Below are positions 1-10,425 of a stretch of DNA of 64,000 bases, piece after piece (positions within the stretch are counted from its first letter, which is position 1; each line of letters starts with the position of its first letter). The position numbers were made by a program, and so were the translations under genes. A model generated the notes under the pieces. That model made no database searches. It saw only the letters and a program-made list of their open reading frames with translations, and was not told the origin of the DNA. The stretch covers positions 3,162,001 to 3,226,000 of the forward strand of contig NC_079885.1 of assembly GCF_029227915.1 (NCBI RefSeq), in the 5' to 3' direction. The DNA is from Hydractinia symbiolongicarpus (lineage: Eukaryota; Cnidaria; Hydrozoa; Anthoathecata; Hydractiniidae).

Positions 1-8
1 GAAGAAAT

Positions 9-968
9 ATGGTAAATGATTTGGTTGTTCACTTGAAGGAAGAAAACGATTTTTTAAAAAACGAGATAAAAGAATCTCAAAGTTTGTTGAGGGACGTTTT
101 GTTACAAGACATAAACATAAATAATTATGAAAAAATTAAAAACAAATCAGAAACCAATGATTGGAACGAAGTAAAGAAAGGTCCCTCGGGAAAAATAGAG
201 AAACGATATAATAATAGATTCAGTCTTTCAAATCGGTTTAGTACACTTCAGAACGAACAAAACAACAATAATCACTATGACGCACAACCACTTACGAATA
301 ATCAAAGTTACGCACCACCACAACCAAATAAATCTATAAGAAGACCAAATCCCGTTATTAACCTTTCTCCAGAAAGAGATCTTTTACAACATAACATCAA
401 ATCATCTGAAACCCGTAAAAATAAAAAGAAGATTAGAATTATCAGTGATAGCATCGCAAAAGGCATAAATACTCGAGAATTCAATAATCATTTGAGAAAC
501 GGTGATGCAAGATTTAAAGTTTTTCCTGGTTCAAATATTAAAAATTTGGGTCATTACTCTCTACCAACCTTAGTAGATGAGAATCCAGAAATAGTAGTTG
601 TGCATGTTGGAATAAACGACTTGCTGGATATAAAGAGAAATAAATCATCAGTTAATGAAATTGCAGAAAAAATAATCAAACTATCACGCGTATACATCGA
701 TCATGGCGTCGAAAAAGTTTTTATTTCAAGTGTTATTATCTGTACTCGTATTGATTTTGAGTTTATCAAATCGTTAAATCATATACTTGAGAACGAGGCA
801 AAGAAATATGGCTATATTTTTATCGACAATAGTAATATTATGGAATCTAATTTATGGAAAGATGGATTACATCTAATGGAAAGTGGTAAAGTTTTGTTAG
901 CTAATAATTTCTTATTTTATATAAATAATTTTTTAGGTCTGGATTTTATAGAAACGAATGTATACTGA
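9..968 (+). CDS. LINE ORF1 protein with C-terminal SGNH-hydrolase (esterase-like) domain
   Basis: 319 residues from the ATG at 9, which has A at -3 and G at +4. The frame is open to the window edge, so the true start could lie upstream. Residues 1-35 are charged and heptad-like (coiled-coil candidate, probably oligomerisation). Residues about 40-140 are rich in Asn, Pro and Lys and look disordered and RNA-binding-like. Residues 141-305 carry the four SGNH blocks: SDS at 146-148 (nucleophile Ser148, with Ser replacing the usual Gly of GDS), FPG with Gly174, GIND at 201-204 (Asn203), and DGLH at 285-288 (Asp285/His288). In CR1-type elements this domain sits in ORF1 and is thought to bind lipid or assist RNP formation; activity here is not shown. 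No CCHC zinc knuckle or RRM is evident. The last 40 bases overlap the ORF2 frame and contain a T TTT TTA heptamer. Confidence 0.85.
   Translation: MVNDLVVHLKEENDFLKNEIKESQSLLRDVLLQDININNYEKIKNKSETNDWNEVKKGPSGKIEKRYNNRFSLSNRFSTLQNEQNNNNHYDAQPLTNNQSYAPPQPNKSIRRPNPVINLSPERDLLQHNIKSSETRKNKKKIRIISDSIAKGINTREFNNHLRNGDARFKVFPGSNIKNLGHYSLPTLVDENPEIVVVHVGINDLLDIKRNKSSVNEIAEKIIKLSRVYIDHGVEKVFISSVIICTRIDFEFIKSLNHILENEAKKYGYIFIDNSNIMESNLWKDGLHLMESGKVLLANNFLFYINNFLGLDFIETNVY
929..935 (+). promoter_or_regulatory. Candidate -1 ribosomal frameshift slippery heptamer T TTT TTA
   Basis: Six T followed by A, positioned in the ORF1 frame as ..T TTT TTA (codons Phe 930-932, Leu 933-935). This fits the X XXY YYZ rule for -1 frameshifting and is one of the well-known efficient heptamers. 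The ORF2 frame is -1 relative to ORF1, and its preceding stop (TAA, 926-928) ends right before the heptamer, so a slip here leads straight into the 1048-codon ORF2 frame. I could not pick out a convincing strong stem-loop 5-9 nt downstream by eye. Alternatives are non-AUG initiation or reinitiation after the ORF1 stop at 966-968. Confidence 0.6.
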
Positions 969-3900
969 TTTCTGATAGGATAAGCACTGAACTTACGGCA
1001 TCCTGCTCCCAGGGTGTAACACATCCATATGGGGTTACTTCTTCTGAATGCAATAAGGAATTAAATGATCAATTTGAGACTGACCAATCACATGATTCTA
1101 CATATAATTTACAAAATTCTCTGAAAAATGTCTGTGATATTAGAATCAAAAATCCTTTCAATCTATTGATAGGATATTTGAATATAAATAGTTTAAGGAA
1201 AAAAATAATTGACTTAAGGGAAATCTTTGTGAAATTTGCTCCAGATTATTTTGTATTATCTGAAACAAAATTAGATAGTACTTTTCCAAATAGTCAATTT
1301 ACTATTGATGATTATGAATTAAGATCTAGAAAAGATCGGGATAAAAATGGGGGTGGGCTAATTGAGTATGTAAAAAAGGGAGTGGTTTGTAAGCAAATAA
1401 ACATAGCTAACCTTACAAGTAATGAAATTATATGTTCTGAGCTAAACGTCAGAAACAAAAAATGGACTATTATCACCCTTTATCGTCCACCACGTCATTC
1501 TAATCTTCAAAGTTTCTTTGAAGATTTGGAGAAAATTCTAAACAAAACACTCTCATTTTGTGATAACATCATTGTGATGGGGGACATAAACATTGATACT
1601 CATAATAAAAATGAAATAATAAATTATCATTACATAACTTCTCTTTGCGATACTTTTGACCTAAAAAACTTAGTCAAAGACAAAACATGTTTTGCAAGTG
1701 AACAAGGAACATCAATTGATGTTATTTTAACAAATAAACAAAGGTCTTTTCAAAACACTATGGTTACTGAGACTGGACTCAGTGACCATCATCTGATGAT
1801 TACAACTTTCCTAAGATCTCATCTGGTAAGATTGAAACCAAAACTAATTGTTTATAGAAGTAACAGAAAGTTTGATAAGAGAAAGTTTCTTTCTGATGTT
1901 AGGAATACACGTTTTGATTTTAATGAAAATGACCCTGCTTCAAATTACGACCACTTGACAAAAACGTTTAGTTCTATTATTGAAAAGCATGCCCCGTTAA
2001 AACAGAAACTGCTCAGGGGAAATGAAGCACCTTTTATGAATAAAGAACTTAGGCAAGCCATTTATACCAGGTCAAGATTTAAAAACCGATACAATAAAGA
2101 TCCTACTGAAGAAAACAAGATTAACTATAAAAAACAACGAAATAAGTGTGTTGGACTCAGAAAGAAAGCCATAAAAATGTATTTTAAAAATGTTATAGAT
2201 TCTGGGATTGTAGAAAATAAAACTTTTTGGAAAACTATTAAGCCGTTTATAACCAATAAAAGTGGTTTGAACAATGATAACATTATGATTATCAAAGATG
2301 GTGCTCAGATAACCAATGACAGTGAGCTTGCTGAATTATTTAATGAACACTATATTAACATTGTAGAAAAAAGTAGTGGAACCAAGCCAATATCAATTGA
2401 TTATCGAAATTCCTTAGACAAAGAGAGACTAATTAATGAGATAATTAAAACATACGAGAGTCATCCGAGTATTGTCAAAATTAAAGCCTGCAACGAAAAT
2501 ATAAATTTTTTTAACTTTGAGGAGGTAGATGACAACACAATCAAAAAACTTTTTACTAATTTAAACATAAATTCCTCTCCAGGTAGAGACAAAATACCCC
2601 CAAAGCTTGTGAAGTTAGCTAGTGAATATCTGATTGGCCCATTGAAAAATGCTATAAACAGCAGCATAAAATTGAATATTTTTCCCGATGGAGCCAAACG
2701 TGCAACGGTAGCACCTCTTGACAAAGGAGGCAAAGACAAACATAGCATTAAAAATTTTAGACCTGTCAGTGTGTTGAATGTATTTTCAAAATTCTATGAA
2801 AACATACTGAAGGATCAAATCATGTCTTTCATAGAATCGAAACTTTCAATATTTTTGTCAGCCTATCGGAAAAACTATAACACACAGCATGTCTTAATTC
2901 GTTTACTAGAAGAATGGAAAAAAAAACTTGATAAGAATTACGTGGTTGGTGCAGTCTTAATGGATCTATCAAAAGCATTCGATTGTGTGCCACATGATTT
3001 ACTAATCGCTAAACTTGAGGCATATGGATTTGAAATTAATGCCCTGAAATTTGTCCTGTCATACCTAACAAATAGAGAACAATCTACTCGTATAAACGGA
3101 CACTACAGTCTTTTCCAAATGATTCTTTCAGGCGTGCCGCAAGGATCAATCTTAGGCCCGATAATTTTTAATATTTTTCTTAACGATATTTTTCTTTTTA
3201 TAACCAGAAGTGACCTACACAACTATGCTGATGATAATACATTGTCAAGCTTTTCCAATTCAATTCCAAACCTCATTAAAATTTTAGAAGGTGAGTCTGA
3301 GCAGGCGTTAGCATGGCTACATGAAAATAAAATGATTGCTAACCCTGACAAATTTCAATGCATTATAATCAGCAAAGATAGGATAGAAAACACAAGTAGT
3401 AAACTGATAAGAATCGGAGATAAAAACATATATTCGCAAGACACAGTCAAACTGTTAGGAGTTAAAATTGACAATAACCTTAGATTTGATCAGCACTTAA
3501 ATGAGGTTTGCAAGAAAGCATCTGCGCAACTAAATGCTTTGTATAGATTTAAAAACATACTTCCTTTTAAAGCTAAGAGTGTCTTAGCAGAAAGTTTTGT
3601 GTATTCAAACTTTAACTACTGTCCACTTATTTGGAATTTCTCATCTTCAAAATCACTTTCTAGGGTCGAAAAACTCCATAAGCGAGCCCTAAAATTTGTA
3701 GATAGCGGATATTCAGAGAGAAAAGAAAGGTACATTTCTACCAAGAACAAAAGTAACTACATGAAAATTATGCGAATACGAAATCTATGTATAGAGATTT
3801 TTAAATCTCTTAATAATTTAAATCCGCCATTTATGTTAGACATCTTTCAACGCAGCGAAACAAACAGGCCAGTACGAAGTCAATATTTAAATAATCTTAA

Positions 3901-4075
3901 AACATTGAACTTTAATACAAAAAATTTTGGGGAAAAATGTCTTCGCTCATTGGGGCCTAAAATTTGGAATACTTTACCTTCCGAATTGAAAAGTTGTAAC
4001 AGCCTTAAAAAATTTAAAACGAAACTAAAGGAGTATGATTTCAGTCACTCGGTCTATTTAAATATTTTTTCTTAA
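929..4075 (+). CDS. LINE ORF2 polyprotein: APE endonuclease + reverse transcriptase
   Basis: The frame is stop-free from 929 (stop TAA at 926-928) to the stop ending at 4075, about 1048 codons. No ATG occurs before the endonuclease: codon 1166, where homology to the endonuclease begins, is TTG, and the first in-frame ATG is inside the domain at the VMGDIN motif. Counting codon 1166 as residue 1, the APE endonuclease (1-220) shows LNINS (5-9), SETK with Glu33, YRPP (106-109), GDIN (139-142), SIDVI with Asp185, and SDHH (206-209). The reverse transcriptase (about 450-830) shows FRPVS (531-535), motif A LMDLSKAFD with Asp600, motif B GVPQGSILGP (656-665) and motif C YADD (687-690). A C-terminal region with CPLIWN and WNTLP motifs follows; no RNase H is seen. 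The role is target-primed reverse transcription: nicking DNA and copying the element RNA. The 935-1165 segment has no recognised domain. Translation probably depends on a -1 frameshift from ORF1. Confidence 0.9.
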   Translation, partial: FFRSGFYRNECILISDRISTELTASCSQGVTHPYGVTSSECNKELNDQFETDQSHDSTYNLQNSLKNVCDIRIKNPFNLLIGYLNINSLRKKIIDLREIFVKFAPDYFVLSETKLDSTFPNSQFTIDDYELRSRKDRDKNGGGLIEYVKKGVVCKQINIANLTSNEIICSELNVRNKKWTIITLYRPPRHSNLQSFFEDLEKILNKTLSFCDNIIVMGDINIDTHNKNEIINYHYITSLCDTFDLKNLVKDKTCFASEQGTSIDVILTNKQRSFQNTMVTETGLSDHHLMITTFLRSHLVRLKPKLIVYRSNRKFDKRKFLSDVRNTRFDFNENDPASNYDHLTKTFSSIIEKHAPLKQKLLRGNEAPFMNKELRQAIYTRSRFKNRYNKDPTEENKINYKKQRNKCVGLRKKAIKMYFKNVIDSGIVENKTFWKTIKPFITNKSGLNNDNIMIIKDGAQITNDSELAELFNEHYINIVEKSSGTKPISIDYRNSLDKERLINEIIKTYESHPSIVKIKACNENINFFNFEEVDDNTIKKLFTNLNINSSPGRDKIPPKLVKLASEYLIGPLKNAINSSIKLNIFPDGAKRATVAPLDKGGKDKHSIKNFRPVSVLNVFSKFYENILKDQIMSFIESKLSIFLSAYRKNYNTQHVLIRLLEEWKKKLDKNYVVGAVLMDLSKAFDCVPHDLLIAKLEAYGFEINALKFVLSYLTNREQSTRINGHYSLFQMILSGVPQGSILGPIIFNIFLNDIFLFITRSDLHNYADDNTLSSFSNSIPNLIKILEGESEQALAWLHENKMIANPDKFQCIIISKDRIENTSSKLIRIGDKNIYSQDTVKLLGVKIDNNLRFDQHLNEVCKKASAQLNALYRFKNILPFKAKSVLAESFVYSNFNYCPLIWNFSSSKSLSRVEKLHKRALKFVDSGYSERKERYISTKNKSNYMKIMRIRNLCIEIFKSLNNLNPPFMLDIFQRSETNRPVRSQYLNNLKTLNFNTKNFGEKCLRSLGPKIWNTLPSELKSCNSLKKFKTKLKEYDFSHSVYLNIFS

Positions 4076-4235
4076 TTTTTATACATTTTTCATAAAACCA
4101 TAAACAAATTTTTGTCGGATTTGATTAGTTTCCTGTATATTTATAAGTATGTATTTATTGATTTTTTTATATCAAGAAGCTATATGTACATAGTTATTTC
4201 TCCGACGTTAAATAAATTAAGAAGAAGAAGAAGAA
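4076..4235 (+). other. LINE 3' UTR with AATAAA and (AAG)n tail; junction to satellite
   Basis: AT-rich, non-coding sequence after the ORF2 stop. AATAAA lies at 4211-4216, followed by five AAG units plus AA (4219-4235), which serve as the 3' tail instead of poly(A). Short simple-repeat tails are usual for several non-LTR clades. From about 4235 the sequence ATCCGAATAC is satellite, matching for example 4978-4987 and 29110-29119, so the junction is sharp to within about 1-2 bases. Confidence 0.75.
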
Positions 4236-7200
4236 TCCGAATACTACCGCTAAATACATGTTGGTACGAATACGTGACGCAACCGATGTAACTTAAGCGG
4301 ATTGACACCGTTAGAAAGTCATTGAAATGTAGTTTTTGAAACTGCTTTTATTTCTTCAACGCGTGCTAACGGCCAGGATTGGTCCCACAGTACAAAATGA
4401 ATTATTTATCTAAACTTTTATGTAAAGCACTACCACAGCGCCCAGTGAAATCGGTAAATTCCAGCAATCATGTCGAATAAAGAAGAATGTTATTTCTTGG
4501 GTCCAATTTTCTCATTTATCACATTTAAAAGGTCACAGTCCAAAGTTACTTCAATTAATTCCCAGAGTCAATCGTTTCACTGTTAAAAGCGATACAACTT
4601 AGTAATATCGGAAAAAAATCACTAAGTACATGATGGTACGAATACGTGACGCAACCGATGTAACTTAAGCGGATTGTCACCGTTAGAAAGTCAATGAAAT
4701 TTAGTTTTTGAAAATGTTTCTATTTCTTCAGCGCGTGCTAAAGGCCAAGATTGGTCCCACAGTAAGAAATGACTTATTTATCTAAACTTTTATATAAAGC
4801 GCTACCACAGCTCCCAGTGAAATCGGTAAATTCCAGCAATCATGTCAAATTAAGAAGAATGTTATTTCTTGGGTCCAATTGTCTCACTTATCACATTTAG
4901 AAAGTCACAGTCCAAAATCAGTTCAATTAAGTTCCACAGTCAATCGTTTCACTGTTAAAAGCGATGCAACCTAGTGATATCCGAATACTACCGCTAAATA
5001 CATGTTGGTACGAATACGTGACGCAACCGATGTAACTTAAGCGGATTGACACCGTTAGAAAGTCATTGAAATGTAGTTTTTGAAACTGCCTTTATTTCTT
5101 CAACGTGCGCTACCGGCCAGGATTGTTCCCACAATAAAAAAAGACTTATTTATCAAAATTTTTAAATGAAGCGCTCCAAACAGCGACCAGTGTAATCGCT
5201 GAGTTCCGGCAATCACGTCAAATTAAGAAGAATGTTATTTCTTGGGATCCATTTGGCTCACTTAGCACATTTATAAGGTCACAGTCCAAAGTTACTTCAA
5301 TTAATTCCCAGAGTCAATCGTTTCACTGTTAAAAGCGATACAACTTAGTAATATCGGAAAAAAATCACTAAGTACATGATGGTACGAATACGTGACGCAA
5401 CCGATGTAACTTAAGCGGATTGTCACCGTTAGAAAGTCAATGAAATGTAGTTTTTGAAAATGTTTCTATTTCTTCAGCGCGTGCTAAAGGCCAAGATTGG
5501 TCCCACAGTAAGAAATGACTTATTTATCTAAACTTTTATATAAAGCGCTACCACAGCTCCCAGTGAAATCGGTAAATTCCAGCAATCATGTCAAATTAAG
5601 AAGAATGTTATTTCTTGTGTCCAATTGTCTCACTTATCACATTTAGAAAGTCACAGTCCAAAATCAGTTCAATTAAGTTCCACAGTCAATCGTTTCACTG
5701 TTAAAAGCGATGCAACCTAGTGATATCCGAATACTACCGCTAAATACATGTTGGTACGAATACGTGACGCAACCGATGTAACTTAAGCGGATTGACACCG
5801 TTAGAAAGTCATTGAAATGTAGTTTTTGAAACTGCTTTTATTTCTTCAACGCGTGCTAACGGCCAGGATTGGTCCCACAGTACAAAATGAATTATTTATC
5901 TAAACTTTTTTGTAAAGCACTACCACAGCGCCCAGTGAAATCGGTAAATTCCAGCAATCATGTCGAATAAAGAAGAATGTTATTTCTTGGGTCCAATTTT
6001 CTCATTTATCACATTTAAAAGGTCACAGTACAGAATCACTTCAATTAAGTCCCACAGTCAATCGTTTCACTGTCAAAAGCAATACAACTTAGTAATATCG
6101 GAAAAAAATCACTAAGTACATATTGGTGCGAATACGTGACGCAAACGATGTAACTTAAGCGGACTGATACCGTCAGAAAGTCATTGAAATGTAGTTTTTC
6201 AAACTTTTCCTATTTATTCAGCGCGTGCTAACGGCTGGGATTGGTCCCACAGTAAAAAATGACTTATTTTATATAAATTTTTAAGTGAAGCGCTACCATA
6301 GGGCCGAGTGTAATCGCTGAATTCCAGCAATCATGTCAAGCTAAGAAGAATGTTATTCCTTGGAGTCCAATTGGCTCATTTATCATATTTATAAGGTCAC
6401 AGTACAGAATCACTTCAATTAAGTCCCACAGTCAATCGTTTCACTGTCAAAAGCAATACAACTTAGTAATATCGGAAAAAAATCACTAAGTACATATTGG
6501 TGCGAATACGTGACGCAAACGATGTAACTTAAGCGGACTGATACCGTCACAAAGTCATTAAAATGTAGTTTTTCAAACTGCCTCTATTTCTTCAACGCGC
6601 GCTAACGGTCAGGATTGGTCCCACAGTAAGAAATGACTTATATATATAAATTTTTAAATGAAGTACTACCACAGCGCCCAGTGAAATCGGTAAATTCCAA
6701 CAATCATGTCAAATAAAGAAGAATGTTATTCCTTGGAGTCCAATTGGCTCATTTATCACATTTATAAGATCACAGTACAGAATCACTTCAATTTAGTCGC
6801 ACAGTCAATCGTTTCACTGTCAAAAGTAATACAACTTAGTAATATCGGAAAAAAATCACTAAGTACATGTTGGTACGAATACGTGACGCAACCGATGTAA
6901 CTTAAGCGGACTGATACCGTCAGAAAGTCAATAAAATGGAGTTTTTGAAACTGTCTCTATTTCTCCGGCGCGCGCTAACGGCTAGGATTTGTCCCACAGT
7001 AAAAATGACTTATTTATCTAAATTTTTTAATAAAGCGCTACCACAGGGTTCAGTGTAATTGCTGAGTTCCGACAATCATGACGAGTTAAGAAGAATGTTT
7101 TTTCTTGGAGTCCAATTGTCTCATTTATTACATTTATCAGATCAAAGTCAAAAATCAGTTCAATAAAGTCCCACAGTCAATCGTTTTACTGTTAAAAGCG

Positions 7201-10200
7201 ATGCAACCTGGTAACATCGGAAAAACATCTTTAAGTTCATGATGGTACGAATATGTGAGGGAACTGTTGTAATTGAAACGGACTGATACCGTTAAAAAGT
7301 CAATTAAATGGAGTTTTTGAAACTGTCTCTATTTCTTCAGCGCGCGATAACGGCTAGGATTTTATCCCACAGTACAAAAATTACTTTTTCATCTAAATTT
7401 TCAAAGAAAGCGCTGCCATAGCGCCCAGTGTAACTGCTGAGTTCAAGCAATCATGTCAAATTAGGAAGAATGTTATTCCTTGGAGTCCAATTGGCTCATT
7501 TATCACATTTATAAGGTCACAGTACAGAATCACTTCAATTTAGTCCCACAGTCAATCGTTTCACTGTCAAAAGTAATACAACTTAGTAATATCGGAAAAA
7601 AATCACTAAGTACATGTTGGTACGAATACGTGACGCAACCGATGTAACTTGGGCGTATTTACACCGTTAGAAAGTCAATGAAATGTAGTTTTTAAAAATG
7701 TTTCTATTTCTTCAGCGCGTGCTAACGGCTAGGATTAGTCCCACAGAACAAAATGACTTTTTTATCTAAACTTTTAAATAAAGCGCTACCACAGCGCCCA
7801 GTGAAATCGGTAAATTCCAGCAATCATATCAAATTAAGAAGAATGTTATTTCTTGGGTCCAATTATCTTACTTATCACATTAAGGAGGTCAAAGTCCAAA
7901 ATCACTTCAATTAAGTCCCACAGTCAATCGTTTCACTGTTAACAGCGATACAACTTAGTAACATCGGAAAGAAATCACTAAATACATGTTTGTACGAATG
8001 TGTGACGCAACCGTTGTAACTCAAACGGATTAACACCGTTAGAAATTCAATGAAATGGAGGTTTTGAAACTGTCTCTATTTCTTCAGCGCGCGCTAACGG
8101 CTAGGATTTGTCCCACAGTAAAAATGACATTTTTATCTAAATTTTTATATGAAGCGCTACCGCCGGGGCCAATGAAATCGCTGTGTTGCGACAATCATGT
8201 CGAGTTAAGAAGAATGTTATTTATTGGAGTCAAATTGTCACATTATCACATTTACCAGATCAAAGTCAAAAATCAGTTCAGTTAAGTCCCACAGTCGATC
8301 GTTTTACTGTTAAAAGCGATGCAACCTGGTAACGCCGGAAAAACATCGTTAAGTGCATGATCGTACGAATATGTGACGGAACCGTTGTAGTTGAAACGGA
8401 CTGATACCGTTCGAAAGTCAATTAAATGCAGTTTTTGAAACTGTCTCTATTTCTTCAGCGCGCGATAACGGCTAGGATTGGTCCCACAGTACAAAAATGA
8501 CTTTTATATCTAAATTTTTAAATAAAGCGCTGCCACAGCGCCCAGTGTAACTGCTGAGTTCAAGCAATCATGTAAAATTAAGAGGAATGTAATTTCTTGG
8601 AGTTCAATTGGCTCATTTATCACATTTATAAGGTCACAGTCCAGAATCACATCAATTGAGTCCCACAGTTAATCATTTCACTGTTAAAAGCGATGCAACC
8701 TAGTAACATCAGAAAAATATCGCTAAATACATGTTGGTCCAAATATGTGACCCAACCGTTGTAACTTAAACGGACTGACACCGTTAGAAAGTCAATAAAA
8801 TGGAGTTTTTGAAACTGTCTCTATTTCTCCGGCGCGCGCTAACGGCTAGGATTTGTCCCACAGTAAAAATGACTTATTTATCTAAATTTTTTAATAAAGC
8901 GCTACCACAGGGTCCAGTGTAATTGCTGAGTTCCGACAATCATGACGAGTTAAGAAGAATGTTTTTTCTTGGAGTCCAATTGTCTCATTTATCACATTAA
9001 TAAAGTCAAACTCGAAAATCAGTCATATTAAGTCCCACAGTAAATCGTTTTACTGTTAAACGCGATACAACCTAGTAATATCCGAATAACCTGGCTAAAT
9101 ACATGTTGGTACGAATATGTGACGCAACCGTTGTAACTCACACGCATTTATACCGCTAGAAAGTCAATGAAATGTAGTTCTTGAAACTGTTCCAATTTAT
9201 TCAGCGCGTGCTAACGGCCAGGATTGGTCCCACAATAAAAAATAACTAATTTATCCAAATTTTTAAGTAAAGCATTACCACAACGCCCAGTGTAATCGCT
9301 GAATTCCAGCAATCATTTCAAATTAAGAAGATTGGTTTTCCTTGGAGTCCAACTCGCTCAATTATCGCATTTATAAGGTCACAGTCATGAATCAGTTCAA
9401 TTCAGTCCCACAATCAATCGTTTCACTGTTGAAAGCGATGCAACTTATTAATATCGGAAAAAATCACTAAGTACATGTTGGTACGAATACGTGACGCAAC
9501 CGATGTAACTTAAGCGGATTGACAGCGTTAGAAAGTCAATGAAAGGTAGTTTTTAAAAATGTGTCTATTTCTTCAGCGCGTGCTAACGGCTAGGATTGGT
9601 CCCACAGTACAAATGACTTATTTATCTAAACTTTTATATAAAGCGCTACCACAGCGCCCACTGAAATAGGTAAATTCCAGCAATCATGTCAAATTAAGAA
9701 GAATGTTATTTCTTGGGTCCAATTTTCTCACTTATCACATTTATGAAGTCACAGTCCAAAATCAGTTCAATTAAGTCCCACAGTCAATCGTTTCACTGTT
9801 AAAAGCGATACAACCTAGTATTACCAGAAAAATATCACTTATTACATGTTGGTACGAATATGTGACGCAACCGTTGTAAGCCAAACGGACTGATACCGTT
9901 AGAAAGTCATTGAAATGTAGTTTTTGAAACTGCCTCTATTTCTTCAACGCGCGCTACCGGCCAGGATTGGTCCCACAGTAAAAAAGACTTATTTATCAAA
10001 ATTTTTAAATGAAGCGCTCCAAACAGCGACCAGTGCAATCGCTGAGTTCCGGCAATCATGTCAAATTAAGAAGAATGTTATTTCTTGGGGTCCATTTGGC
10101 TCACTTATCACATTTATAAGGTCACAGTCCAAAGTTACTTCAATTAAGTCCCACAGTCAATTGTTTCACTGTTAAAAGCGATACAACCTAATATTACCAG

Positions 10201-10425
10201 AAAAAAATCACTTAATACATGTTAGTACGAATATGTGACGCAACCGTTGTAACTCAAACGGACTGATACCGTTAGAAAGACATTAAAATGTAGTTTTTGA
10301 AACTGCCTCTATTTCTTCAACGCGCGCTAACGGCCAGGATTGGTCCCACAGTACAAAATGAATTATTTATCTAAACTTTTATGTAAAGCGCTACCACAGC
10401 GCCCAGTGAAATCGGTAAATTCCAA
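4236..10425 (+). repeat. Satellite zone 1: mixed monomers next to the LINE
   Basis: Monomer anchors: 4257, 4629, 5001, 5375, 5747, 6119, 6493, 6866, 7238, 7613, 7985, 8356, 8730, 9102, 9474, 9845, 10218. The first monomers alternate two types, 'TGATGGTACG...TGTCACCG' (anchors 4629 and 5375) and 'TGTTGGTACG...TGACACCG' (4257, 5001, 5747), giving a local two-monomer period of about 746 bp. The block around 7.6-8.7 kb is nearly identical to 16.9-17.9 kb (offset 9319, 25 monomers). Confidence 0.85.

Larger units (their letters stand above)
1..4235 (+). mobile_element. Non-LTR retrotransposon (CR1/L2-like LINE), 5' end beyond window
   Basis: Two consecutive + strand reading frames form a LINE: ORF1 with an SGNH-hydrolase-like domain, and ORF2 with an APE-type endonuclease followed by reverse transcriptase. 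A short 3' UTR (4076-4218) and an (AAG)n tail follow, and the sequence then passes directly into satellite near 4235. There are no LTRs and no RNase H domain after the RT. ORF1 with an esterase-like domain plus APE and RT is the arrangement known from CR1/L2-group elements; the clade assignment is inference. Both ORFs are uninterrupted over 4 kb, which suggests a young and possibly still competent copy. The 5' UTR and 5' target-site duplication lie outside the window, so completeness cannot be judged. The 3' flank matches satellite sequence around the 'ATCCGAATAC' part of the monomer, so the element probably inserted into the array or at its edge. Confidence 0.93.

Noticed and set aside
1166-1168. 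TTG at 1166 as the real ORF2 start
   Set aside because: Non-ATG codon in a eukaryotic element; the same frame continues upstream without stops to 929 and meets a slippery site, so 1166 is not a convincing start.
2461-2748. 95-codon minus-strand reading frame inside ORF2
   Set aside because: Lies opposite the reverse transcriptase region of a clearly coding frame, with no recognisable domain; a shadow.
4219-4235. (AAG)5 as an independent microsatellite
   Set aside because: Its position right after AATAAA and exactly at the LINE/satellite joint makes it the retrotransposon tail.
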